Assembly: GCA_017619635.1 (NCBI GenBank)
Contig: JAFZRZ010000029.1
Location: 1-64,000, forward strand
Length of the DNA stretch: 64,000 nucleotides
Reading direction: 5' to 3'
Source of the DNA: Lachnospiraceae bacterium
GTDB lineage: Bacteria > Bacillota > Clostridia > Lachnospirales > Lachnospiraceae
In this document: positions 9,589-18,916 of the stretch, piece by piece
How the letters are laid out: every line of letters begins with the position of its first letter
Numbering within the stretch: the stretch's first letter is position 1
Notes under the pieces: model-generated
The model's input: the letters and a program-made list of their open reading frames with translations, nothing else
What the model was told of the DNA's origin: nothing
The model's database searches: none
Made by a program: the position numbers and the translations under genes

Positions 9589-10624
9589 TTATGACCTCTT
9601 TCAGACATCTTATAAGGATCTTATTTGACTCATGATCCTTTATGGCCACTCTGTAAAAGCCTCCTTTATTCTCAAACATATCGGAAAGGTCTCTTATAAG
9701 GATGCCCTTGTCTAACATCTTTTCATACAGATCCTCTTTTGAATAAAACATGATAAAGGATGTATCACTCTCATAAACTTTAAGATCAAGTTTCTTAAGT
9801 TCACATATAAGATGATCACGTTCTTTTTTTATAAGTTTAAGAGTGCTGTCAGTAAAAGACTCATCCTTGCTTAACAGTGCACATCTTTCCATCACATGCG
9901 AAGAAATGACAGGCATGTTCCATTCAGGCAGCTGCCTTTTTATCTTTTTGATGTTTTCAGGTGAACTTATAACATATCCCATCCTTATACCCGGACATGA
10001 AAAGCATTTGGTATAGGATCTTACCATTATCAGATCATCATATCTTTCTAAAAACTTAAAAGTATCAAAACTTTTAGCCTTATCAGACATCATAAGAAAA
10101 CTCTGATCAAGAACAACCTTTATGTTTAGACTTTTGGCTTTATCAATGATCTTTATAAGAAGTTCATTATCTATGTTAAAGCCAACAGGATTCCAGGGAT
10201 CGGTAAGGAACATTATATCCGTATCTTCCAAAATCCCGGATAAGATATCCTCAGTAAGTCTGAAACCTTCTTTTTCATTAAGGAAAATATCTTTGATCTC
10301 ACATTTCTTTAAAGTATTCAGATAATCCCTGTATAAAGAAAAGCACGGATTAATGATAAGAGCCTTCTTTGGATCTATCGCTCTGACAATAGCAAGTAAG
10401 AGTTCTGATGCACCGTTTCCTGCGATAACGTTATCATAATAAACACCCTCTGCTTTTGCTAAGGCATTTCTTAAACTCTCCTGTTTAATATCCGGATAAT
10501 GACCTATCTCATCCTTACACTCACCTATCGCTTCCAGGATCTTTTCTGAAATATCGTAAGGATTCAGGTTTACCGAGAAATCAATATTAACTTTGTTTCT
10601 GAATATATCTCCGCCGTGACTCAT
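9578..10624 (-). CDS. cobD: PLP-dependent CobD-like aminotransferase / threonine-phosphate decarboxylase
   Basis: 348 residues of the fold-type I, histidinol-phosphate-aminotransferase-like family. In cobalamin operons this gene normally encodes L-threonine-O-3-phosphate decarboxylase, which supplies aminopropanol phosphate to CbiB. Visible features are the N-terminal HGGDIF and NLNPYDIS, GNGASELLLAI, and the PLP lysine in RSYTKCFSCPGIRMGY (about residue 215). Sequence alone does not separate the decarboxylase from a true aminotransferase; the call rests on the position between cbiB and cbiC. It lacks the zinc-finger C-terminal extension seen in some archaeal and Salmonella proteins. Confidence 0.85.
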   Translation of the reverse strand: MSHGGDIFRNKVNIDFSVNLNPYDISEKILEAIGECKDEIGHYPDIKQESLRNALAKAEGVYYDNVIAGNGASELLLAIVRAIDPKKALIINPCFSLYRDYLNTLKKCEIKDIFLNEKEGFRLTEDILSGILEDTDIMFLTDPWNPVGFNIDNELLIKIIDKAKSLNIKVVLDQSFLMMSDKAKSFDTFKFLERYDDLIMVRSYTKCFSCPGIRMGYVISSPENIKKIKRQLPEWNMPVISSHVMERCALLSKDESFTDSTLKLIKKERDHLICELKKLDLKVYESDTSFIMFYSKEDLYEKMLDKGILIRDLSDMFENKGGFYRVAIKDHESNKILIRCLKEVINGD

Positions 10625-10631
10625 AGTATTG

Positions 10632-11633
10632 TTAACATAACATATTTACATAAATGATATAAAGTATGATCTCTGCAATGATAAGCACCATAGCCTGTGA
10701 AATAAACATCAGCCTGCACGCTCTCACTATATCCTCTTTTTCAATCTCTTTTATCTCATCACCTATATATGGCTTATCAGATAACACTCCCCCATAAAAT
10801 GACGGTCCTCCAAGCTTTAATCCAAGACACCCGGACACTGCACTCTCCGTCTGGGCAGAGTTAGGGCTCTTATGGTTAAGCCTGTCTCTTTTCCATATCT
10901 TAAAAGCCATTAACGGACTGTACGCCTTATCAGACAAACGTAAGATGAATGAGGAAGCTATGATAAAGAGCGCACTTAACCTTGACGGGATGAAATTCAC
11001 GATATCATCAAGTATGGCTGCACACTTTCCGAAATACTCATATCTCTCATTGTGATATCCGACCATGGAATCCATGGTGTTTACTGCCTTATAGGCAAGT
11101 CCGAGTAGAGCTCCCGCTATTGATGCATATATAAGGGGTGCTATTACACCGTCAGATGTGTTCTCTGCAACAGTCTCCACCGCAGCCTTCAGTATCCCTT
11201 TATAATCAAGCTTGTCTGTATCCCTTCCCACTATCATGGAAAGATCTTTTCTTGCTTTATCAATATCGTTTTCAGCTACATCCTTATATATCTTCATACT
11301 CTCTTTTTGAAGACATCTTGCAGCTAAAAGATAACAGATGAGTATCGCTTCCACTGCCATCCCCAGATAGGGATGTATCAGATATGCCCCTACTGTTACC
11401 ATGGTAGTTAACATAACTGTGGTGATGATGACGGTAACACATAATAAAAGCCCTGATAAGAATTCTTTTTTTTGATCAGATCTCTTTTTAAGCAGTGCTT
11501 TTTCAAGACAGGATATGAGCTTTCCTATAGCCACCACAGGATGAGGTATCCCGTGTGGATCTCCTATAATAAGATCCAAAACATACCCTATCATCAATGC
11601 GATCATATGATATTTTAAATACTCTGCCACCAT
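10632..11633 (-). CDS. cbiB: Adenosylcobinamide-phosphate synthase
   Basis: Membrane enzyme of 333 residues that joins aminopropanol (phosphate) to adenosylcobyrate. It has several hydrophobic segments, the early motif LIIGDPHGIPHPV, ETVAENTSDGVIAPL in the middle, and SPNSAQTESAVSGCLGL towards the end, all conserved in CbiB/CobD. It follows cobS by 11 bases and precedes the CobD-like gene, which supplies its substrate. Confidence 0.93.
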   Translation of the reverse strand: MVAEYLKYHMIALMIGYVLDLIIGDPHGIPHPVVAIGKLISCLEKALLKKRSDQKKEFLSGLLLCVTVIITTVMLTTMVTVGAYLIHPYLGMAVEAILICYLLAARCLQKESMKIYKDVAENDIDKARKDLSMIVGRDTDKLDYKGILKAAVETVAENTSDGVIAPLIYASIAGALLGLAYKAVNTMDSMVGYHNERYEYFGKCAAILDDIVNFIPSRLSALFIIASSFILRLSDKAYSPLMAFKIWKRDRLNHKSPNSAQTESAVSGCLGLKLGGPSFYGGVLSDKPYIGDEIKEIEKEDIVRACRLMFISQAMVLIIAEIILYIIYVNMLC

Positions 11634-11644
11634 ATGATCCCACC

Positions 11645-12421
11645 CTATATAATGCCTGTCATCACAATAATTGCGATAACAATGAGATTAATTGTCTCAC
11701 TCACAGTCACAAAATATCCAGCCGTATCTCCCGTAACTCCGCCAAACTCTTTTTTAGTCATATGCATGTAGCAAAGAAGACATACCAAAAAAGCTGCAAA
11801 GATAATGAGTGTTATAAAGATATTTATATATAACATGCATGCAAAAAGAACGGTCAGCTGGATAAGCAGAAATACGATAACGCTCTTTCTTTTGTTTTTT
11901 GTCTCTCCTGCAAGCATCCCGTCTTCTTTTGCCTTTCTTAATAAAAGGGAGCTTAAACCGCTAAGGATTCGGCTAAGCATCAGTGTAAGTCCCAAAAGTA
12001 TCAAAAGCTTATTGTCTGCATTATCAAATATAACAGTCAAAGAAGCGATCGAAACCAAAAGGCATACGAAAAGACCTATGATCGCAAAGGCTCCGGTATG
12101 CGGATCCTTTAATATCCTAAGTTTTTCCTCTGTTGGTTTATATGATCTTAATGCATCCTGGGTATCCATATATCCGTCAAGATGGATGCCTCCCGAAACA
12201 AGTATTGGTATGATGACTGAAACTATCGCTTTTACCACAGCCTGCACTTCAAAATAAGTAAGCAAACTGTATATACCGTAAGCTATGAGTCCTGTCACAA
12301 GTCCCACAAAAGGAAAGAATGAAAGGCTGTGTTCCATGTCATCTTCTTTCCACTCAAAACGTGGCATCGGGATCTTTGAATATAATGAAAATGATACCGC
12401 AATGTATCTTAATATCTTCAA
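11645..12421 (-). CDS. cobS: Adenosylcobinamide-GDP ribazoletransferase (cobalamin synthase)
   Basis: 258-residue integral membrane protein joining adenosyl-GDP-cobinamide to alpha-ribazole (phosphate). The N-terminal SLYSKIPMPRFEW and the conserved acidic loop GGIHLDGYMDTQDALRS, followed by KDPHTGAFAIIGL, are characteristic and carry metal-binding residues. Five to six hydrophobic segments follow. It overlaps cobU by four bases and forms the lower-ligand assembly group with cobT and cobU. Confidence 0.93.
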   Translation of the reverse strand: MKILRYIAVSFSLYSKIPMPRFEWKEDDMEHSLSFFPFVGLVTGLIAYGIYSLLTYFEVQAVVKAIVSVIIPILVSGGIHLDGYMDTQDALRSYKPTEEKLRILKDPHTGAFAIIGLFVCLLVSIASLTVIFDNADNKLLILLGLTLMLSRILSGLSSLLLRKAKEDGMLAGETKNKRKSVIVFLLIQLTVLFACMLYINIFITLIIFAAFLVCLLCYMHMTKKEFGGVTGDTAGYFVTVSETINLIVIAIIVMTGII

Positions 12422-12948
12422 GCTGTCTCCTTTTTTATACAGATCACTTTGTCTGCAAAGGTTTTTATCCTCTCATTTACCATGCTGCAAAGCTGTATGT
12501 AAAGCCTTGTCATCTCATCACTGTTTTTGTCAGCGACAAACTCATTGGTGACTATTACCGTATCCTTAACGCCTTCTGTAAGTTTCCTTACATCCGCTGC
12601 CACCTGATCGGCAAAAAGATCGGGGTTAAGTTTACATAATTCCTTTCTCTCAGGGTTCTCATACATCTCGTTTCCAACAAGATTTGATATGCACTCCAGA
12701 AGTACTACTGACTTTTCTTTATCTTCCATCCTCCCAAGTGCATTATCTATGGCAAACGGTATCTCTATGGTCTCAAAGCCTTTTCCCTCTCGCTGCTTTC
12801 TGTGCTTTTCAACACGTTTCCTGCCGTCCTCGTCATATATCAGCATGGTCGCCACATAATATCTTCTTATAGCCTCCAGTGAGCATGCTATCCTTTCGGC
12901 TTCCAAAGATTTACCGCTTGAATTTGTTCCTATAATGAGATAGATCAT
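12418..12948 (-). CDS. cobU: Adenosylcobinamide kinase / guanylyltransferase
   Basis: 176 residues. Phosphorylates adenosylcobinamide and transfers GMP. The P-loop is GTNSSGKS, a slightly divergent form of the usual GGARSGKS, at residues ~7-14. The guanylylated-histidine region HRKQREGKGFETIE (about 50-63) matches CobU, with the His preserved. Translation is coupled with cobT (shared base) and cobS (four-base overlap). Confidence 0.88.
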   Translation of the reverse strand: MIYLIIGTNSSGKSLEAERIACSLEAIRRYYVATMLIYDEDGRKRVEKHRKQREGKGFETIEIPFAIDNALGRMEDKEKSVVLLECISNLVGNEMYENPERKELCKLNPDLFADQVAADVRKLTEGVKDTVIVTNEFVADKNSDEMTRLYIQLCSMVNERIKTFADKVICIKKETA

Positions 12949-14036
12949 TACTGTTTATCAAACCTCTCATAGCTCTCTATCTGAGTGTCGTCAAACAAGG
13001 TAGCGTTTGAATAAAGGTCAAGTGCCATATCGATAAGCGGAAACATCATTACAGCCCCCGTACCCTCTCCGAGTGCCATATCCGCATCTATAACAGCTTT
13101 AAGATCAAGTATCTTAAGTACTTTTGCCGTCCCTTTTTCTTTGCCGGCATGTGAAGCTATCATATATCCCTTGGTCTCACTTACGATGCTGTATGCACAG
13201 AAAGCCGCCACCGCACTTATATATCCGTCTATGATGACAGGGGTCCTTGTAAGGGCAGCTCCAATATAAACACCCACAAGACCAGCGATATCAAGTCCTC
13301 CAAGATATCTTAGTGCCTCAAATGCCATCTCCGGAGATCTGTTAAGTCCTATACGGTTAAATCTGTGATGTGCTATCGAATCCTTTATGACTCTTATCTT
13401 GTTTTTCAGGGCCTCATCATCTAAACCGGCCCCTCTCCCCGTTATGGTCTCGGGATCAGTCTGTGTGAGTGTACAGAAAAGTGCCGTGCTCGTCGTGGTA
13501 TTACCTATCCCCATCTCACCGGTTGCAAGGATGGAATAGCCTTTATCAGACAGTTCCTTTACGATATCTATGCCTGTCTGTATCGCACTTAAACATTCAT
13601 CCTTCGTCATTGCGGGTTCTTTTAAGATGTTTCCTGTACCCTTTTTTATCTTTTTATCAATGAGGCCATCGATCTTCATATCCGAATTGATACCGATATC
13701 GACCGGTATGATATCTATGCCGAATCTTTTTGTCATGACACCGACAGAACTCTTATTCTTTGCCATAAGTTCAGAGACCTTTGCTGTCACGCTCTGGTCT
13801 GTCTGTGTCACGCCCTCGCATACCACACCGTTATCGGCACACATGATGATCAGTGCTTTCTTATCAGTATCAGGTATTAGCTTACCCTTCATGGATGCGA
13901 TCCTGCAGATGATATCCTCAAAATCCCCAAGTCCGTCTATGGGCTTTGCTATACTGTCCCATCTTTCTTTCGCCTTAATATAAATGCTCTCATCGGGCGT
14001 ATCTGGTTTTAGCTTATATAACTCTTCTGTATTCAT
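12948..14036 (-). CDS. cobT: Nicotinate-nucleotide-dimethylbenzimidazole phosphoribosyltransferase
   Basis: 362 residues. Activates the lower-ligand base to its alpha-ribotide. Conserved elements include CADNGVVCEGVTQTDQSVT, the GEMGIGNTTTSTAL stretch and the catalytic glutamate in ALGEGTGAV near residue 317. No bluB or bza genes are nearby, so the base is probably imported or made elsewhere. It overlaps the ATPase-CbiP fusion by four bases. Confidence 0.94.
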   Translation of the reverse strand: MNTEELYKLKPDTPDESIYIKAKERWDSIAKPIDGLGDFEDIICRIASMKGKLIPDTDKKALIIMCADNGVVCEGVTQTDQSVTAKVSELMAKNKSSVGVMTKRFGIDIIPVDIGINSDMKIDGLIDKKIKKGTGNILKEPAMTKDECLSAIQTGIDIVKELSDKGYSILATGEMGIGNTTTSTALFCTLTQTDPETITGRGAGLDDEALKNKIRVIKDSIAHHRFNRIGLNRSPEMAFEALRYLGGLDIAGLVGVYIGAALTRTPVIIDGYISAVAAFCAYSIVSETKGYMIASHAGKEKGTAKVLKILDLKAVIDADMALGEGTGAVMMFPLIDMALDLYSNATLFDDTQIESYERFDKQ

Positions 14037-16318
14037 TCGATCCCCACCATCTTTAGGATACTGTCCATATCAAGACTCTTTTTAAGAGTATCTGCCAGTA
14101 TCTCATACTGTCTTTCCCTGTAATCGCTCTGATCGATAACACTCTCAGTCTCAACCCTTCTTTCAGACTTGTCTGCAAGAGCTTTAACAATACCGCTCAC
14201 TATCTCTTTTTTGTCAAATATACCGTGGATATAGCTGCCATATACATTCCCGCTGCAGTGTCCCGTAGAGTCTGATGTGAACTCACTGACCTCATCAAAA
14301 GGCTTTGTGATACCCATGTGGATCTCATATCCGGTGACTTCGCATTCACATATGCCATTAAACACCCCTGTGGCATTTATTACTTTTCCGTTAAACTGAG
14401 TTCTTCTCTTTTCCTTTCCCATCACGGTGTCAACAGGTAAGAGTAAAAGTCCTTCTTCACTTCCTCCGCCTTCCGTATTGTCGGGATCATCTATATTTCT
14501 TCCCAGCATCTGATATCCGCCGCATATACCGAAAACAGGTACCCCCATGGAAGCATGCTTTCTTATAGCCTGATCGAGTTTCTTTTCCTTAATCCATTTA
14601 AGATCTCCTATCGTCGTCTTTGTTCCCGGAAGGACTATCATATCAGGTTTACATAAATCTTCTGATTCTTCCACATATCTGACTGATACGTCCTCAAACT
14701 GATCGAACACATCAAAGTCCGTAAAGTTTGATATATGGGGAAGTCTTATCACTGCTATGTCTATAGCCTTTCTTTGGTTTACATAAAACCTGTCTGTAAG
14801 GGAATCCTCATCTTCCACATGTATATCCATATACGGGACTATACCGTTTACCTTAACTTTTCCCTTTGTTTCAAGTATTCTGATACCGTCTTCAAACAAA
14901 GCCGGATCTCCCCTGAACTTGTTGACTATGAGTCCCTTTATCCTCTCTCTCTCATGCGGTTCCAAAAGATCAAGTGTGCCCAATAGCTGTGCAAACACTC
15001 CTCCCCTGTCAATATCTCCGACAAGGAGCACATTAGTATCGATGATATCGGCAAGACCCATGTTGACTATGTCATCGCTTTTAAGGTTCATCTCCGCAGG
15101 GGAACCTGCTCCTTCTATAACGATGATATCAACCATCTTTGAGAGTTTCTCATATGCAGCCACGATATCGGGTATCAGATCCTTCTTATGGGCAAAGTAC
15201 TCCTTTGCGCTCATATTTGCCTTAACCCTGCCGTTGACTATGACCTGTGAGGTCTTGTCTCCTGTGGGCTTTAAGAGTATCGGGTTCATGCATACATCGG
15301 GTTCCATACCGCAGCATATCGCCTGCATGGCCTGTGCTCTTCCTATCTCAAGTCCGTCCTTTGTAATATATGAGTTCAAAGCCATGTTTTGGGATTTGAA
15401 AGGGGCTGCCTTATATCCCATATCAGTAAACACCCTGCAAAGACCTGCAACGATCAGGCTCTTTCCCACACCTGACATCGTTCCCTGTATCATGATGGAA
15501 TGTGCTTTCCTTTTAACCGATGCGTCAGGTTTTTTACTTATGACGGTTTCTTTATCTATCCAGGGCTTTACTCCGAGCAGACTGATATCCGCATCTTTTA
15601 TGCCGTAAAGATCACGTATGAAATCCTCTTTGAAAACCTCATCAACGCTTCCGCATCTTAATATCTTTCCGTCACCTATGGCAACGACCACGTCTGAGAG
15701 TCTCATTGCGATCTCGAGCTCATGAATGGACATAACCACAGCTATGTTCTCATCAGCAGCAAGCTTTTTTATCCTTGAAAGGATATCCAGTTTATACCTG
15801 ATATCCAGATATGATGTGGGCTCATCCAATACGAGCACTTTCGGCTCCTGACATATGGCTCTTGCTAACATCACACGCTGTCTTTGTCCGTCACTTATGC
15901 TGTTAAACTGTCTGTCACATATATCTGACGTGTCAGTCATCTCAACCGCACGGTCCGCTATCTTTTTATCCTCATCAGACAGTATGCCAAGCATTCCCGT
16001 ATAAGGATATCTTCCGGTCTCTATCACTTCCCTGCAGGTCATGTATTCAGGGGTAAGATTTGAAGTCATTACCATGGACATCTGCTTTGATATCTCAGTA
16101 TCACTCATATCGTCCATGCTTGTTTCACTTAAATAAATGACACCCCCACGTATCTTAAGCTGTCTTGTAACAGTTTTAAGAAGTGTGGTTTTACCGCTTC
16201 CGTTTGGACCTATAAGTGTCATTATCTTTCCGGGCTGTACTTTAAGAGAGATATCCCTTATCAGATCGCTGTCATATCCTATTGTGAGTCCTTCGGTCTT
16301 TAATCTGTAATCTGCCAT
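14033..16318 (-). CDS. cbiP: Fusion of a corrinoid-type ABC ATPase with cobyric acid synthase
   Basis: 761 residues in one uninterrupted frame. Residues 1 to ~250 are an ABC ATPase of the FecE/BtuD type: Walker A GPNGSGKT (37-44), signature ISDGQRQR (141-148) and Walker B VLVLDEPTS (161-169). From ~273 onward is a complete CbiP/CobQ: MIQGTMSGVGKS P-loop, FKSQNMALNSYI, amidotransferase Cys in FGICGGYQMLGR, and the late His in GSYIHGIFD. The first half should power the adjacent permease. The second half amidates adenosylcobyrinate diamide to adenosylcobyrate. Neither half lacks key residues. The join of a transport motor to a biosynthetic amidotransferase is unusual. The protein may also be cleaved, which the sequence cannot show. 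Confidence 0.93.
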   Translation of the reverse strand: MADYRLKTEGLTIGYDSDLIRDISLKVQPGKIMTLIGPNGSGKTTLLKTVTRQLKIRGGVIYLSETSMDDMSDTEISKQMSMVMTSNLTPEYMTCREVIETGRYPYTGMLGILSDEDKKIADRAVEMTDTSDICDRQFNSISDGQRQRVMLARAICQEPKVLVLDEPTSYLDIRYKLDILSRIKKLAADENIAVVMSIHELEIAMRLSDVVVAIGDGKILRCGSVDEVFKEDFIRDLYGIKDADISLLGVKPWIDKETVISKKPDASVKRKAHSIMIQGTMSGVGKSLIVAGLCRVFTDMGYKAAPFKSQNMALNSYITKDGLEIGRAQAMQAICCGMEPDVCMNPILLKPTGDKTSQVIVNGRVKANMSAKEYFAHKKDLIPDIVAAYEKLSKMVDIIVIEGAGSPAEMNLKSDDIVNMGLADIIDTNVLLVGDIDRGGVFAQLLGTLDLLEPHERERIKGLIVNKFRGDPALFEDGIRILETKGKVKVNGIVPYMDIHVEDEDSLTDRFYVNQRKAIDIAVIRLPHISNFTDFDVFDQFEDVSVRYVEESEDLCKPDMIVLPGTKTTIGDLKWIKEKKLDQAIRKHASMGVPVFGICGGYQMLGRNIDDPDNTEGGGSEEGLLLLPVDTVMGKEKRRTQFNGKVINATGVFNGICECEVTGYEIHMGITKPFDEVSEFTSDSTGHCSGNVYGSYIHGIFDKKEIVSGIVKALADKSERRVETESVIDQSDYRERQYEILADTLKKSLDMDSILKMVGIE

Positions 16319-16321
16319 GCC

Positions 16322-17338
16322 CTAACGACTCCCCGCTTCTTCTCTTCTTTTTATCATGATGACTATAACAACAGGCACCAGTAAGACTGCCGTGACTGAA
16401 CTGATGCTGACTTCTGTTGGCGCAAACACAGTCCTTGCGATACCATCGCAAAACAGTGTAAGGACTGCTCCTCCAAGAAAACTTGCCGGTATCATCACTA
16501 TCGGTGATGAGGTCTTTAACATGCTCTTCATAAGATGAGGCACCGCTATACCAACAAACGATATGGGACCTGCAAATGCAGTGACACAGGCAGCCATAAG
16601 ACTAGACATCAGTATCAGCATCACTCTTAGGGCTGTGATATTAACTCCCATGTTCCTCGCATATGCCTCACCCAGCCTGTATGCACTTATCGGCTTTGAA
16701 AGCAAAAAAGTAAGAACAAAGCATATGATGGTGATCACGGTTATTATTCTTATATCATTCCAGTTCATGCCTGAAAGGCTTCCCAGGGACCAGTTATGGA
16801 GATTTACGATATTTGAATCGTCGGCAAACGTGACTAAAAGATCCGTGATGGCAGAACAGATATATCCTGTCATGATACCGCATACCACTAAGATACTCAT
16901 GTTCTTTACCTTAACAGATATGATAAGCACAAATCCCATTGCGAGCATTGCGCCAAAGAAAGCGGAAACGACCATTCCCACAGAACCGATATTGAAGCCT
17001 TTGCTTAAAAGTATGATAAGAGTGATCGCAACGGTAAGCTTTGCTCCAGATGATATGCCCAGCACAAAAGGACCCACGATCGGGTTTGCAAAAAAGGTCT
17101 GTAAAAGATATCCCGACAGTGCAAGGGAGCCGCCAAGGAGCAGAGCAGCCACTATCCTTGGAAGGCGGATATTTAAAATGATGGTGCGTACCATCTCATC
17201 AACACTTCTACCGGCAAATACATTTATAACATCATCAAAAGACACAGAGACACTGCCCATCATGACATTTAATGCCACCATGATCATCAACAAAACGGAT
17301 ATGATTGTGAATACGCTAATGCATCTTGATCTTTTCAT
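16322..17338 (-). CDS. FecCD/BtuC-family ABC permease, probable corrinoid or cobalt-complex importer
   Basis: 338 residues with about ten hydrophobic segments, typical of BtuC/FecD permeases. The NIRLPRIVAALLLGGSLALSG motif (~residues 52-72) and the C-terminal GPISFVGIAVPHLMK that contacts the ATPase are present. It lies between the ATPase-CbiP fusion and the BtuF-like lipoprotein, spaced by three bases on each side. Corrinoid uptake is inferred from the riboswitch-controlled operon; siderophore or haem permeases have the same fold. Confidence 0.9.
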   Translation of the reverse strand: MKRSRCISVFTIISVLLMIMVALNVMMGSVSVSFDDVINVFAGRSVDEMVRTIILNIRLPRIVAALLLGGSLALSGYLLQTFFANPIVGPFVLGISSGAKLTVAITLIILLSKGFNIGSVGMVVSAFFGAMLAMGFVLIISVKVKNMSILVVCGIMTGYICSAITDLLVTFADDSNIVNLHNWSLGSLSGMNWNDIRIITVITIICFVLTFLLSKPISAYRLGEAYARNMGVNITALRVMLILMSSLMAACVTAFAGPISFVGIAVPHLMKSMLKTSSPIVMIPASFLGGAVLTLFCDGIARTVFAPTEVSISSVTAVLLVPVVIVIMIKRREEAGSR

Positions 17339-17341
17339 GTT

Positions 17342-18889
17342 TCAGTCCAGTTTTATCAGATAAGTGTAGTCTCTTTTTTCTCCCGTAAATACGCTGTTAA
17401 GATCACTCATGAAATCAGCCATGCCGGTAGTCTGCTGGAACATCTCTTTTCCCGTGCAGTATACCTGCTTTTCCTTTACGGCTTTGAAATCCTTAAACAG
17501 CTCATTCTTTTTTATCAGCTCATCTATTGAGTCTATCTCTCCCCCGATTGTGCTGTTATATATGATTATATCAGCATTGCATGCAGCGGTGTAGAAATCT
17601 TCCATCTGCATGTTCATGGTCGAAAGGGCGTTTTTTTGATCCCCTTCATCCTTAATGATGTATCTTCCGCCACTAAGCTCTATCATCTTTGAGATATAGT
17701 CTCCCGACTTTCTGACATTTATGAGACCGCCTGTGGTCACATGGAAGAATGCGACTGTTTTTCCGGTATCGCTTTTTGTCATGACAGGCTCTATCTTTGA
17801 AAGCTGTTTTTCGTAATAAGCCAAAGCCTCTTCTTCCCTGTCAAAAAGCGTTCCGTACAGCTTTATCCATTCAAGTCTTCCAAGCGGATGCTTCTCGTAA
17901 CTTGAAGTCTCAACCAAAACAGGTATACCCAGTTCCTCCAATTTTTCCTTCACTTCGGGATTGTGATATATCATGGTATTTTCTATCGCAAGATCACAAC
18001 CCTCGCTTAATATGAGCTCATAGTCCGGAGTACGGTATTTGCCTGCATAGAGAATATCCCCGTTTCTCATGTGATCTTTTGCTTTTTCGATGTACCAGTC
18101 CTCTTCTTTGGTCCCCGACAGTCTCACATGATCAAGACGGTCAAGAGCGCATACAAAATCCATCACCGAGGTTGAGACAAGATAGGTCTTATCAAGAGGT
18201 TTCTTTAAAACCACAACGCTCTCCGGCAGACCTTTTGGAACATCTCTTCCTTGTGGAACTATAAGATACTCCCCGGAGCCTTCTATTGATACTACTCTGT
18301 AATCATCAAATTTCTTTATAGAAAAGCCTGTGGCATATTTAAGCTCCACCTCGCCTGTCTTTTCTATATCACCAAGCCTGTCACCTATGACAAATTCAGT
18401 CTGTCTGTCAGCAAGTCCTAAGTAGGATTCATTTTCCTCATCAGGCTCACTGTTCCAGTTTATGACATATTCGATCTCATGAGGTGTGCTCATTGCGACC
18501 GTATCTCCAATGACATTCAATGGTTCATTAAGACTGCTAACAGGTATCGTGAATGTGGATTCTCCGCCGGGATTCTCATTATCATAACGGATGCCGTCAA
18601 CGATCATGTAGTCGTAATTCTTACTGCTCCATACGAAGACGGCATTCATCTTACCATCTTTTACAGTGACAGTGACAGGTGATTTGATATATGCTTTTCC
18701 CGAACCGCCCTCCATTGTTATGTCAACCTCAAGTGTTTTATCCTGAGTTATGTTAACTTCTACGGCCTCATTATTATTTTCCTGTTCTAAAGAAGTAACC
18801 CCCTGCGACGCGCAGGAGGTCACTGTTATCAGACATAATAAAACATTAAACAGGATTATGAACTTATTTATCCGTTCATTCTTTATCAT
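17342..18889 (-). CDS. BtuF-like substrate-binding lipoprotein with an extra N-terminal beta domain
   Basis: 515 residues, longer than usual for this family (about 300). A signal peptide ends in a lipobox with Cys26 (TVTSC). Residues ~45-150 form an extra domain with VTVTVKDGKMNAVFVWSS and NYDYMIVDG, beta-rich and reminiscent of NEAT-like surface domains. The periplasmic-binding-protein fold follows from ~residue 190 (SVMDFVCALDRLDHVRLSG, ILSEGCDLAIENTMIYH). The extra domain shares the phrase TVKDGKM and general layout with the segment encoded just upstream (18917-19297). It probably captures corrinoids or cobalt-tetrapyrrole outside the membrane and hands them to the permease. Confidence 0.88.
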   Translation of the reverse strand: MIKNERINKFIILFNVLLCLITVTSCASQGVTSLEQENNNEAVEVNITQDKTLEVDITMEGGSGKAYIKSPVTVTVKDGKMNAVFVWSSKNYDYMIVDGIRYDNENPGGESTFTIPVSSLNEPLNVIGDTVAMSTPHEIEYVINWNSEPDEENESYLGLADRQTEFVIGDRLGDIEKTGEVELKYATGFSIKKFDDYRVVSIEGSGEYLIVPQGRDVPKGLPESVVVLKKPLDKTYLVSTSVMDFVCALDRLDHVRLSGTKEEDWYIEKAKDHMRNGDILYAGKYRTPDYELILSEGCDLAIENTMIYHNPEVKEKLEELGIPVLVETSSYEKHPLGRLEWIKLYGTLFDREEEALAYYEKQLSKIEPVMTKSDTGKTVAFFHVTTGGLINVRKSGDYISKMIELSGGRYIIKDEGDQKNALSTMNMQMEDFYTAACNADIIIYNSTIGGEIDSIDELIKKNELFKDFKAVKEKQVYCTGKEMFQQTTGMADFMSDLNSVFTGEKRDYTYLIKLD

Positions 18890-18916
18890 AAAGCTATCCT
18901 TATCGTGTATGACACA

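Noticed and set aside
12418..12948. CobU as a degenerate kinase because its P-loop reads GTNSSGKS
   Set aside because: The GxxxSGKS pattern and the His region HRKQREGKGFETIE are kept, the length is normal and the operon position is right, so it is probably functional.
14919..15608. A 229-codon open frame on the plus strand
   Set aside because: It lies wholly antisense to the CbiP half of the fusion, has no plausible ribosome binding site or domain, and has low-complexity Ser/Ile-rich composition typical of a shadow frame.
16563..17363. A 266-codon plus-strand open frame
   Set aside because: It mirrors the BtuC-like permease gene; its hydrophobic character is a by-product of the opposite strand.
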